Positions 28,001 through 30,426 of a DNA stretch of 64,000 nt are shown one piece after another. This stretch comes from Variovorax paradoxus. Lineage in GTDB: Bacteria; Pseudomonadota; Gammaproteobacteria; Burkholderiales; Burkholderiaceae_C. The DNA lies in NCBI RefSeq assembly GCF_022009635.1, contig NZ_CP091716.1, positions 2,619,001 to 2,683,000 on the forward strand, given 5' to 3'. Position 1 is the first letter of the stretch. Every line of letters starts with the position of its first letter. The position numbers were made by a program, and so were the translations under genes. A model generated the notes under the pieces. It saw only the letters and a list, made by a program, of their open reading frames with translations, was not told the origin of the DNA and did no database searches.

Positions 28001-28491
28001 GGGGCGGCTGGAGACGTCTTGTTGCTCGGCGTCTGCGGAGGGGGCGAGGAAAAGAGGAAGGACTGCAGGTTGTCGCCGCCGCCACCGCTGAAGGCCGCGC
28101 CTGCGGCCAAACCACCGCCGACGAGAAAAGGCAGCAAGCCGAGATCGAAGTCCTGGTGCAGCAGCAAGGGCTCGATGGAGTCGATATTCGAATATTCGAC
28201 GGCCAGATCGCCCTGGTTTTCACCGATTTCGGCCAGCCACAGACCCTCTTGGTTGTCGCTCAGTACAAGGTTGCTGCTGTGGCCATTGAAGGGCGTGAAG
28301 AAATCATGAACGGTGACGACCTCGCCTGAAACGGCGGTAATGATCAGGTCATTGCCGACGCGGCGCATGCCTTTGATCCGGTCATTCGACAGGCCGATGC
28401 GGATAACCGAGGCCGCCTTGAGTGAAATCTCGTTCACCAGGATTTGGCTGACTTTCCCACCACGCTTGGCAATTACTTCCAGCGAAAACAT
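7060..28491 (-). CDS. Giant BapA/LapA-like Ig-repeat adhesin, type I secreted
   Basis: 7143 residues in one uninterrupted frame. Order from the N-terminus: BapA-prefix-like domain (1-~120), Gly/Ala-rich stretch (~125-139), about 50 Ig-like modules of ~85-105 residues (~160-5150), seven FG-GAP repeats (~5151-5688), an RTX-like GGAGND patch (~5700-5740), further Ig-like modules, a second FG-GAP/VCBS region (~6318-6778), and a type I secretion C-terminus with RTX-like motifs from ~6904. There is no Sec signal, as expected for type I export. The start has AGGGA upstream. It is probably a surface adhesin for biofilm formation, exported by the system encoded at 3-3977. No LapD or LapG gene is in the window. 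The long open frames on the + strand here are composition shadows. Confidence 0.95.
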   Translation of the reverse strand: MFSLEVIAKRGGKVSQILVNEISLKAASVIRIGLSNDRIKGMRRVGNDLIITAVSGEVVTVHDFFTPFNGHSSNLVLSDNQEGLWLAEIGENQGDLAVEYSNIDSIEPLLLHQDFDLGLLPFLVGGGLAAGAAFSGGGGDNLQSFLFSSPPPQTPSNKTSPAAPTVNPTNGSLITGMAEVGSMVTIKDDSGNVIGSATVAADGAYSITPTAPPKDGTVLHVVATDAAGNTSPETTAAVDGKPPVIGIAIVNDANKDGFINASEKGADVTAKITLVSGAAVGDVITLAAGTVSSSITLTAADVANGFVNASFPNPVEGGAINVSATSRDLAGNVSMPVTTGSVRLDTTAPGAPAIGAASDNMGPVQGPLASGGVTDDTTPTLTGSGATAGDVIKVYDNGSAIGSTTVKADGSWSFTPARPLAEGAHRLTTTAIDPAGNESRPSAAFTVNVDTTPPAALDASSIQVLDDIGAVRGPIAAGAQTDDSKPEYIGKTDPAQVSSINVYDNGKLIGSTAVNADGSWRFTPALPLATGAHSFTAQAVDAAGNISAITPASTFTLLGDAPAAPAITGVSDNKGSITGNIAKDASTDDNTPTLSGTGTVGTVVTVYADDVAVGSASVAANGTWSVTTSPLSGDGVKKLKAIAVDGAGQASPATGDYPIVLDTTAPTKPATVVATDDQGAVTGAIAAGGSTDDASPAFSGSGAKAGDTVKLYDGATLIGSTAVNADGSWSLSPEKPLGQGAHSITHTLTDAAGNTSAASAPLTFTVDTSNVVVSVGHAVDDQGSKQGNLASGAVTDDTTPTLVGTATAGAIVTVTENSTVVGSTTADANGNWSLTLPAQAEGAHKYTATAVNAAGTKGEASLSLTIDTTAPNAPAIGKATDDVGSVQGPLTSGSATDDTTPTLTGSGATPGDVIKVYDNASPIGSTTVQPDGSWSFTPTTPLTEGLHRLSTSAVDAAGNESPRSGDFTVNVDITPPPQLNASLIQVLDDVGAIQGPIASGAQTDDSKPTYAGKADPAQVASINVYDNGKLIGSTAVNADGTWRFEPTLPLDTGPHSLTAQAVDSAGNVSATTPASTFTLLGTAPAAPAITGVSDNRGSVTGNIAKDASTDDNTPTLSGTGTVGTVVTVYADGVAVGSASVAANGTWSVTTNPLGADGVKNLSAVAADGAGQTSAATGIYPIVLDTTPPSTPSMIAAADKVGAVQGPIVSGDTTDDVSPTFSGSGVKAGDTVRLYDGATLIGSATVATDGGWSVTPGAPLGAGAHSITQTVTDAAGNTSAASAPLTFTIDTSDVIVSVRQSLERPPARGARQIAGLTNDTTPTLAGKATAGAVVTVTEGAAVLGSATADANGNWSLTLSEQAEGAHEYKATAVNAAGTTGQAVLGLTIDTTPPKIPAIGNATDDVGAVQGQLVNGGASDDTTPTLTGNGATAGDVIKIYDNDSAIGSTTVKADGSWSFTPTTPLAEGTHRLTATAMDPVGNESKPSSDFVINVDTIAPATPAAATGYADNVGSVQSPTSTAKITDDTTPGINIGTVPTGLTPSLYVDGTKVASTYDPVAGTLTPNVPLAEGSHQIGYTLTDAAGNESKQAPALSVIVNTVALPPPGAPTGYADNVGTIQSQTSTEPTTDDTTPGLNIGTVPAGSTPSLYVDDVKVAATYDPALGTLTPDAPLAEGTHRISYTLTDTAGNESKPAPALTVTVDKTAPVAPAAPTSYADNVGTVRNPASTAPTTDDTMPGLNIGTVPVGTTPALYVDGIKFAATYDPVAGTLTPNAPLTEGSHRLSYTLTDAAGNESARSGALAVNMDTTPPPALDASALQVLDDVGATQGPLASGAQTDDSKPTYAGKADPAQVASVNVYDSGVLLGSTEVNADGTWRFTPMLPLATGTHSLTARAVDAAGNVSAITPASTFTLLGDAPAAPAITGVSDDKGSVTGSIAQNASTDDNTPTLSGTGTVGTVVTVYADGVAVGSTSVAANGTWSVTTSPLGSDGVKNLKAIAVDGAGQASPATGDYPIVLDTTAPATPTTVTATDDQGAVTGPIAPGGSTDDASPAFSGSGAKAGDVVKLYDGAALIGSTAVNADGTWSLTPNKPLAQGAHSITHTLTDAAGNTSAASAPLAFSVDTSGVVVSVGHAVDDQGGKQGNLAPGAATDDTTPTLVGTATAGAVVTITENSTVLGSTTADANGNWSLMLPAQSEGAHKYTATAVNAAGTKGEASISMIVDTTAPNVPTIGKATDDVGSVQGPLTTGGASDDTTPTLSGEGATPGDVIKIYDNASPIGSTTVKPDGTWSFTPTTPLAEGAHQLTATAIDPVGNESKPSGSFVVNVDTTPPPTPSAATGYADNVGSVQSPTSTAKITDDTTPALNIGAVPAGLTPSLYVDGNKVASTYDPVAGTLTPNVPLAEGAHQIGYTLTDTAGNESKQAPALAVAINTNAPSTPTAATGYADNVGAIQSPNSSASTTDDTTPGINIGTVPSGLTPSLYVDGAKIASTYDPATGTLTPSTALPEGKHRISYTLTDAAGNESKQAPALAVIVDKSAPAVPAIGSASDNMGSVQGPLASGGVTDDTTPTLTGSGATPGDVIKVYDNASPIGSTTVQPDGTWSFTPTTPLAEGSHRLTTTAVDPAGNESPPSGAFTVNVDTTAPAALDASKIQVLDDVGTVQGPIASGAQTDDSKPEYTGKADPAQVSSINVYDNGKLIGSTAVNADGTWRFTPALPLATGPHSLTAQAVDAAGNVSAITPASTFTLLGDAPAAPAITGVSDDKGSVTGSIAQNASTDDSTPTLSGTGTVGTVVTVYADGVAVGSTSVAANGTWSVTTSPLGADGVKNLSAIAVDGAGQASPATGAYPIVLDTMPPATPGTVVATDDQGAVTGTIPAGGSTDDASPTFSGSGAEAGDIVKMYDGATLVGSAAVTSDGKWSLALSTPLGDGAHSITHTLTDAAGNTSAASAPLAFTVDTSGVVVSVGHAVDDQGSKQGNLAPGAVTDDTTPTLVGKATTGAIVTVTENSTVLGSTTADANGNWSLTLPAQSEGAHKYTATAVNAAGTKGEASISLTVDTTAPNVPVIGKATDDVGSVQGPLTTGGASDDTTPTLSGEGATPGDVIKVYDNTSPIGSTTVKPDGSWSFTPTTPLAEGAHQLTATAIDPVGNESPRSGVFVVNVDTTAPATPTAATGYADNVGSVQSPTSTAKVTDDTTPGINIGTVPAGLTPSLYVDGTKVAATYDPVAGTLTPNTPLAEGAHQIGYTLTDAAGNESKQAPALSVTVNTIAVPPPAAPTGYADNVGTIQSTASTASTTDDATPGFNIGKVPSGLTPSLYVDDIKVAATYDPVTSTLTPTTALTEGEHRISYTLTDAAGNESKQTPALTVTVDQTAPAAPSTPTSYADNAGTIQSTTSTAAITDDATPGINIGKVEPGSRPTLYVDGVKVAATYDTLNGTLTPNAPLTEGTHRISYTLSDAAGNESAHSGALVISVDTTAPAALDASKIQVLDDVGAVQGQLASGAQTDDSKPEYVGKADPAQVASVNVYDNGKLIGSTAVAADGTWRFTPALPLATGPHSLTAEAVDAAGNVSAITPASTFTLLGDRPAAPAITGVSDDKGSVTGSIAQNASTDDNTPTLSGTGTVGTVVTVYADDVAVGSTSVSANGTWSVTTSPLGADGLKNLKAIAVDGAGQSSPATGLYPIVLDTTAPTTPATVVATDDQGAVTGSIPAGGSTDDASPAFSGSGAKAGDVVKLYDGAALIGSTAVNADGTWSLTPEKPLVQGAHSITHTLTDAAGNTSAASAPLTFTVDTSGVVVSVSHAVDNQGSKQGNLAPGAATDDTTPTLVGTATAGAIVTVTENSTVLGSTTADANGNWSLTPPVQAEGAHKYTATAVNAAGTKGEATLALSIDTTAPSVPTIAKATDDVGSVQGPLTSGSATDDTTPTLSGSGATPGDVIKVYDNGSAIGSTTVQPDGSWSFTPTTPLAEGAHQLTATAIDPVGNESKPSGSYVVNIDTTAPIDKATLSAIGTDTGTSNSDFVTSDRTLVATITVDAAIEPGATVQISLDSGKTWNNATLVGGNTYQFDNTAVSLSDGSHTVLTRVVDAAGNAGASSSQVVVIDTSAPTAENAVAITAYIDDVAPNTGEYGSGTSTNDTTPTLKGTVAGLKTGDVVQIYEGNVLLGTATVSGSAWTFATPALTDGSAHSYTAVIADAAGNKGTASAAFSLTVDTTAPTQAVTIASYTDDIGTNRGDFASGTNTDDTAPVLNGTLSAAIGATDVVRIYEGTTLLGTATVTGTSWTFAVPALASGSTHGYTAAIADAAGNVGAASPVFTLTVDTTPPAQNVTIAAYTDDVGTNRGDFASGTTTDDTTPVLRGTLSEAIGATDVVRIYEGTTLLGTATVTGTTWTFATPALSSGSTHTYTAVVADAAGNQGASSSGFTLTVSTSAPAQTTSITAYTDNVGTNQGDFASGTSTDDTTPVLRGELSAAIGAADTVRIYEGTTLLGTATVTGTRWSFATPTLADGSTHTYTAVVTDAAGNEGVPSSRFTLTVDTTAPTQTVAITSYLDNQDPQQGTFTSGSTTNDTTPQLNGTLAGTLGTGEVVAVYRDGVRLGAATMTGAATWTFQDTGLVNGTGYSYTARVEDAAGNRGAASAAFTLTIDQTSPPAGLVIDGAMDDVDPVTGPIISGSTTNDARPELKGAGAEPNGTVRIYDNSMLIGSTTADSTGKWNFTPAAGKELAEGPHRLTASSLDAAGNEGPQSAPLSFTVDTVAPSTAPSIDSIMDETAPVTGPITAGGTTNETRPALKGAGAEPNGTVRVYDNGTLIGSATADGTGKWSFTPTAGKELANGPHSLTTSSVDAAGNEGPKSTPLTFTVDTVAPPVATLSLGNYSDSFPAAGTLAANQSSDHNSTDNTFDLVLIGADASAASYEVSTDGGTSWKTTTAAQSNLSDGKYLFRATLTDAAGNSTAAANVIEVTVDRTSPALDLQRVGGSLVAGKAEAGALVAIDVGNDGSIEVSVTADANGNWTWTPSTPIAANTTVSAVAYDLAGNASSKGSQAADTTPPVVTIQKTDGNRFSGTTSDADTPMVSPTATKPITVTLSVDKNADGVIDYVLPFTATVTADGAWSIDASAAPVNIGAIVTAVAQDYNGNRSAPATVTVGGGTSKISGSASNDNFGYDVQAIGDFNGDGYNDFAVVAPHGSAAARAANKWSVNILYGSKQGLPDLSDVSNLPGTDGLKIFTSGDISDSNILTAVQGYGDVNGDGYSDVILYDDNLNSAWVIFGRSSESAGSAPVNVDVRTIISSGGNSDGVAIVQREGGSTWFGAGGALVDVNGDGYADIIMQDWQRGTGSSGTAILYGHAGAAGSADWGNYYVGFTGSSPASYVSDSRNSSVESSRPHTVIYNDNTNGYPDNVMNIGDINGDGYSDFAYSMYNARNPVGNIENAGAIQVIYGTARGFPQDYSLQTDYVNITNGFRVYGEERNQYLGTYIDPEPYGYLSNTGMPISSGDVNGDGIADMIIGSPQFGPDAGEQKGPGRVYVVYGKVGGATSNLNLASLSASDGFVITASDSTPDAMFGNGTSVGDFNGDGIDDIAIGAPLADVKGMVNNGAVYIVYGQQGGYSGTMSVAATYWGDKSANSGNLTYGQNGSASSGSMLGVNVALSDLNGDGQADLALGSSYRGTTGAPAAGYLEVVYSSAFNFTNLLTVGDDVIAATAGRDRLSGGAGNDTITGVRAGDSAYGGAGNDSIRINEITGVVRVDGGLGIDTLVVDGSHITLDLPRLGLKVQGFENFDLGTGAGNTGNVLKLRLSDVLNQQSSTGAGHGTGQGHLRVTGDAGDTVQLHQEAGRWSSTGATSIGGVNYTVYHNSALPTTNTLGDVWVQQGVKVVLNSSDNRAAPTLSQTVVIANYTDNQDPQQGTFASGTMTNDSTPQLNGTLAGSLGLGEVVVVYRDDIRLGTATMTGASTWTFQDASLADGITYAYTARVEDGRGNLGATSGALVLTVDQTAPTAQPSVDGAIDDVAPITGSITPGSTTNDARPDFTGSGAEPNGTVRIYDNGVLIGSATADSAGKWSFTPPVGKELANGAHSLTASNADAAGNEGPQSNPLAFKVDTAMPSMTAAITGYIDDAGPAKGPFGNGTTTDDADPVLAGSLTAPLSLGQVVRIYEGSTLLGTATVNGTAWTYDLGVLADGSTHTYRAAVASAAGSEGTMSSSFSLTVDYALTVNRQTTVDTTPLVTGSMPFKLANGQYIEVTIAGKTYSSANGAVVVDSTHSTWYVQVPSAVDLGTYDVRAVVKNAAGVQMSTDDTAGELIVSAAPTVTVGSAASDPNQKATAYTLGENGMWRIHTNQTMLDANGTDSASLGSFGQTKLTSNSPTDNPAYVGPNYVQNATFMDFNRDGHMDLFAEDSTYDDGQQAFLFNGSKYKAVQVGGSTVTRGTDKEDGDKLTADSANTYSWFGGVVAFDKTGDGLVDLAYGDQTPNDAISGGGYDSQIVLNTDGKILGMVKDGAYTEDVAATYGASAPTNAGNATFDMELSGVDLNNDGKVDLVYHATAGLTKMGGPANKPFVEPYSSDAYRLVVATNKGDGTWENTQIIEKTFQRLDDDPYSGNGVSMTWSDFNGDGYMDLFMGRGYGATPNEQYQSRILFNDGHGRLGMIRLKDKQTVGEKPSGMYLLGDLLQGGASLAVDWNGDGKMDVIELPGFGTGGGMTKDGNRGPINLYTNNSSGTDIDFVTTNLLGGTEEIGVWNHRLETDDAVTGAVAADIDWDGDRDLLAFTQKGNTRFITNTTTVADGTSLHFRILDAEGINALYGNTVQLFDSSGKLVSTQIINPQSGNQTNDSSAIVDFYGLDPRETYTLAILRIANGQAADVGGLAKLGGNAIEQVNAAWTGLKAGEANHAFVLTTESGTNVANANIANGIVGTGYNDTFFATQGNDKYEGGGGTVMVSGVKAWSNTGGLDIVDYKLADNTSLTIDLSNTGAQNTGFGTATFRNIEGLAGSNGADTFTDNAADNQFEGRGGNDTFNLTGGGRDTLLYKLLSASDATGGNGADTVNGFEVGTVEATPNADRIDLKELLVGYTADADGAARYINGVAVIDSGDAIGNYLSVTVSGGNTTLSIDRDGSGGAYSSTTLITLNGVTTDLATLLANHQLVLV
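8160..9540 (-). other. Second FG-GAP/VCBS-like region of the adhesin
   Basis: Six D-x-x-x-D-G-x-x-D loops are visible (DFNRDGHMD, DKTGDGLVD, DLNNDGKVD, DFNGDGYMD, DWNGDGKMD, DIDWDGDRD). They are more divergent than those of the first propeller. The segment sits between the last Ig-like modules and the type I secretion C-terminus, so it is near the end that leaves the cell first. Confidence 0.8.
11430..13040 (-). other. FG-GAP / integrin-alpha-like seven-blade propeller segment of the adhesin
   Basis: Seven calcium-loop motifs of the form D-x-N-G-D-G-x-x-D are seen in order: DFNGDGYND, DVNGDGYSD, DVNGDGYAD, DINGDGYSD, DVNGDGIAD, DFNGDGIDD and DLNGDGQAD. Seven repeats is the number for a closed beta-propeller of the integrin alpha type. 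The RTX-like patch GGAGNDTITG ... GGAGNDSI follows directly (DNA ~11270-11400). Confidence 0.85.
16790..27450 (-). repeat. Higher-order tandem array of Ig-like modules inside the adhesin
   Basis: Six module types recur in fixed order. By their first motif they are A (ATDDVGSVQG), B (IQVLDDVGAVQG), C (ITGVSDDKGS), D (VVATDDQGAVTG), E (VSVGHAVDDQGS) and F (GYADNVGSVQS). Reading from the N-terminus gives two blocks of A-B-C-D-E (~1565 bp each), then three eight-module blocks of ~2510 bp: A-F-F-F-B-C-D-E, A-F-F-A-B-C-D-E and A-F-F-F-B-C-D-E. The copies are very similar, especially C and E. Most non-F modules carry one Trp in a G-x-W motif. Confidence 0.9.
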
Positions 28492-28610
28492 CTTTTATTC
28501 CCTGATTTTTAATTGATTGAGGCTTCGGGATTTATTGAAATCCAGAAATCAATATGGATAAATTTGTCGACTCTTGGATTTGTCGATCTGATTTTTTGAA
28601 TTGATAATTT

Positions 28611-28625
28611 ATTGGCGCTGCCAAT
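28611..28625. promoter_or_regulatory. Dyad ATTGGC-N3-GCCAAT upstream of the adhesin
   Basis: A perfect 6+3+6 inverted repeat that lies within the possible promoter ~120 bp upstream of the adhesin start. It could be an operator. The direct repeat ATTTGTCGA (28562 and 28578, spaced 16 bp) lies between it and the start codon. Confidence 0.35.
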
Positions 28626-28862
28626 GGCTCCAATTGCACACGCCATCCGATCCACGTCTGGCCTGAACGGAGGGGGCTCGAAGCGCTGGGCACAGGGCGT
28701 GCAATGGCCGCCGCGCAGTTCTCGAGCTCTTTCCTTGTGTCGTACTTTCGTAGCGCAATACACGGCCGCAAGAATTTGACGAAGGCACTTCAACCTCGCT
28801 GTTTCATCAATGGGATGCCAGTGGAGGTGCCGCGGCACACCCCATCAGGATCATTCGGACAG

Positions 28863-28886
28863 CGCAATGTAATGGTTTACATTGCG
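28863..28886. promoter_or_regulatory. Perfect 10-bp-arm dyad, candidate operator
   Basis: Arms CGCAATGTAA and TTACATTGCG are separated by TGGT. This is the strongest dyad in the adhesin upstream region, ~370 bp from the adhesin start. The short spacing suits a dimeric DNA-binding protein. The regulator is unknown. Confidence 0.45.
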
Positions 28887-28965
28887 TTTGGAATATTTCA
28901 TCGACCAAAGGCTGATGAAAATTTCTACTGCTCGAATTGCTCTTTCGGGTGTTTATTTTTAAATG

Positions 28966-28985
28966 TTCGTGAAAAAGTTCACGAA
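28966..28985. promoter_or_regulatory. Perfect 8-bp-arm dyad, candidate operator
   Basis: Arms TTCGTGAA and TTCACGAA are separated by AAAG, in the AT-rich region upstream of the adhesin gene. It has the same four-base spacing as the dyad at 28863 but a different arm sequence. Confidence 0.4.
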
Positions 28986-29018
28986 ATTTGGGAGGCTGTG
29001 TGTGCGCCCCTGATTATT

Positions 29019-29039
29019 AATTGCATGTTTATTGCAATT
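29019..29039. promoter_or_regulatory. Dyad AATTGCA-N7-TGCAATT
   Basis: A perfect 7+7+7 inverted repeat in the AT-rich region upstream of the adhesin gene. AT richness makes chance dyads more likely here, so confidence is lower. Confidence 0.3.
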
Positions 29040-29133
29040 GATGGCAATTATTTGAAAATGCCCTGAAAAGTTGACGCGATCAATTTCAAAGGTAGATGCG
29101 AAAAACTTCACGGCATATCAGAAGCGCCTTGAG

Positions 29134-29158
29134 CATTCCGGGCCGTTTTCCCGGAATG
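29134..29158. other. Hairpin with 9-bp stem
   Basis: Arms CATTCCGGG and CCCGGAATG with a 7-base loop. It could be a transcript-end structure or part of an untranslated RNA. No U-tract follows on either strand. Confidence 0.35.
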
Positions 29159-29413
29159 AAAGGCCGGTACCAGGAGATGGGGAGGGGGCGAAAGTCCGCG
29201 TAAGCGGTCTTTGTTTACTGTTGTTTCAGTTGCGGGCCGCATGGAGATCCAGGGGCCGAAATGAAAAGCACGGTCGAACGAAAGCCCGTTCAGGGCACGC
29301 TCTGCTTGAATCCTTGGAGATGTGCCTTCTCTGCGGATTTGGACGAGGTCAGGTGATGGGATGCGACGCGCAACAGAAGGCGCGTCGGCGAGGAGGGCGC
29401 TTGAAGGTCGCGA

Positions 29414-29439
29414 AAGGCAGCGCTCATGGGCGCTGCCTT
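29414..29439 (-). terminator. Probable terminator of the 69-residue hypothetical gene
   Basis: A perfect 10-bp stem (AAGGCAGCGC and GCGCTGCCTT) with a 6-base loop, 14 bp after the stop of the - strand gene at 29453. Only a short T run follows on the - strand. Confidence 0.55.
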
Positions 29440-29452
29440 ACATAGGCTTAGC

Positions 29453-29662
29453 TCAATCGGGCTCGATCACGCCTTCGTCCAGATAGCGCTGGTACTCGGC
29501 AATCGGAATCGCCGTGGTCTGGGCGCTACCGCCGTCGCCCCAGCTCAGCACAGCGCTGTCGGGCGCCAGCAGGACCTCGATCGGCCCCTGGGGAATCAGG
29601 ATCAAGGGTCCGTCGCCGGCCCTGTATTCGACATCTCCGGTGACTTTCGCGTTCGCTGGCAT
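29453..29662 (-). CDS. Small conserved hypothetical protein (69 aa)
   Basis: 69 residues starting at ATG, with GAGGAA a suitable distance upstream. The protein is acidic, has no membrane segment or Cys, and contains GPLILIPQGPIEVLLAPDSA then LSWGDG. From memory it resembles short uncharacterised proteins of Burkholderiales that end in a Tyr/Leu/Glu-rich helix, but no function is known. A stem-loop follows the stop, which supports a real transcription unit. Confidence 0.7.
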   Translation of the reverse strand: MPANAKVTGDVEYRAGDGPLILIPQGPIEVLLAPDSAVLSWGDGGSAQTTAIPIAEYQRYLDEGVIEPD

Positions 29663-29858
29663 GTGGGCATTCCTCGGGCTAGGGTGGCGGATTTGCCAGC
29701 TTACAGCGCTTGCGTCGCGGCGGGGTCATCGCAGCGCGGCGAATCTTGTAGGCCTGACTGCCGTTTGCACAACTGGTCATATCGGCGTCATGCGCCGCAT
29801 GGCACGCTCGCGCCCGTTTTCCAAATTTTCTTGTTGATAGAAGAGTCGAGAAAGTGCG

Positions 29859-30332
29859 ATGAAGCCACTTCGTATCGTCGCAGTGCTGACCGCCGGGCTG
29901 CTGGCTGCCGCAGCGGTCGTGTTTGTCGCGTGGAACCCCGCAACCGAAAAAACTGTTGGCGCAAGCGAGGCCGCATCCGCACCGCTGCTCGAAATCCGCT
30001 GGCACGGCGGCGGCATCGTGCTGCAGGGCAAGGTGCGCGACGTGGCCACGCAGCAAGCGTTGGCGCAAGGTGCGGCCGCGCGACTGGGCGGCGAAACCGA
30101 TCAGGTGACCGACTGGCTCGACATCACGCCCACCGGACTGGTCGTGGCCGACCCGGCGGCGCTCGCGCAACTCATCCGCTTAGGGCAGGAAGGCTGGCAC
30201 CTGCAGCGGCGTCCTGCCGAGGCACGGCTCGCGGTGCAGTCACTCGCCGATGCGCGCAGCGCGCAGGCCCTGTCGCTGTTGCAAGCGGCCTTTGGCCCAG
30301 GCGTTCCGGCTCGCTTGATTCAGTTGCCCTGA
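29859..30332 (+). CDS. Membrane-anchored hypothetical protein with BON-like segment
   Basis: 157 residues. The N-terminal ~25 residues form a membrane anchor or signal (AVLTAGLLAAAAVVFVAW). The remainder is periplasmic, with EIRWHGGGIVLQGKVRD followed by an Ala-rich helix, a pattern seen in BON or OmpA-associated domains that bind phospholipid. The start is ATG with GAGAAAG upstream. The next gene, a 5'-nucleotidase, begins 94 bp downstream on the same strand. The function is unknown. Confidence 0.65.
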   Translation: MKPLRIVAVLTAGLLAAAAVVFVAWNPATEKTVGASEAASAPLLEIRWHGGGIVLQGKVRDVATQQALAQGAAARLGGETDQVTDWLDITPTGLVVADPAALAQLIRLGQEGWHLQRRPAEARLAVQSLADARSAQALSLLQAAFGPGVPARLIQLP

Positions 30333-30426
30333 TTCATTTCGAAACCTTAACGAGACCGAAGGGATTCACGGCGCCGTCATGCGCCTTGCCCAGCATCCGC
30401 TGCATTCAAAACAGAGGAGAGGTGCC

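Larger units (their letters stand above)
28492..29452. other. AT-rich intergenic region upstream of the giant adhesin gene
   Basis: About 960 bp with clearly lower GC than its surroundings in its first ~600 bp. The two open frames on the + strand (28704-29066 and 29071-29445) have poor codon bias, no family likeness and dyads inside them, so I do not call them. The region should hold the promoter and control sites of the adhesin-halogenase transcript. A possible sigma70 promoter reading toward the adhesin is TTGGAG, 16 bp, TAAATT near 28605-28635, which I hold with low confidence. Several perfect dyads are listed separately. Confidence 0.6.

Noticed and set aside
18097..28329. Long open frames on the + strand (1130 and 1763 residues) opposite the adhesin
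   Set aside because: They are antisense to a repetitive high-GC gene, have Arg/Gly/Ala-rich text without domains, and lack ribosome sites. Codon bias of the adhesin explains the lack of stops.
28704..29066. Possible 120-residue gene in the AT-rich region
   Set aside because: Codon use unlike its neighbours, no recognisable family, and two perfect dyads lie inside it.
29071..29445. Possible 124-residue gene
   Set aside because: Basic low-complexity text, hairpin inside, and it runs into the terminator of the - strand gene.
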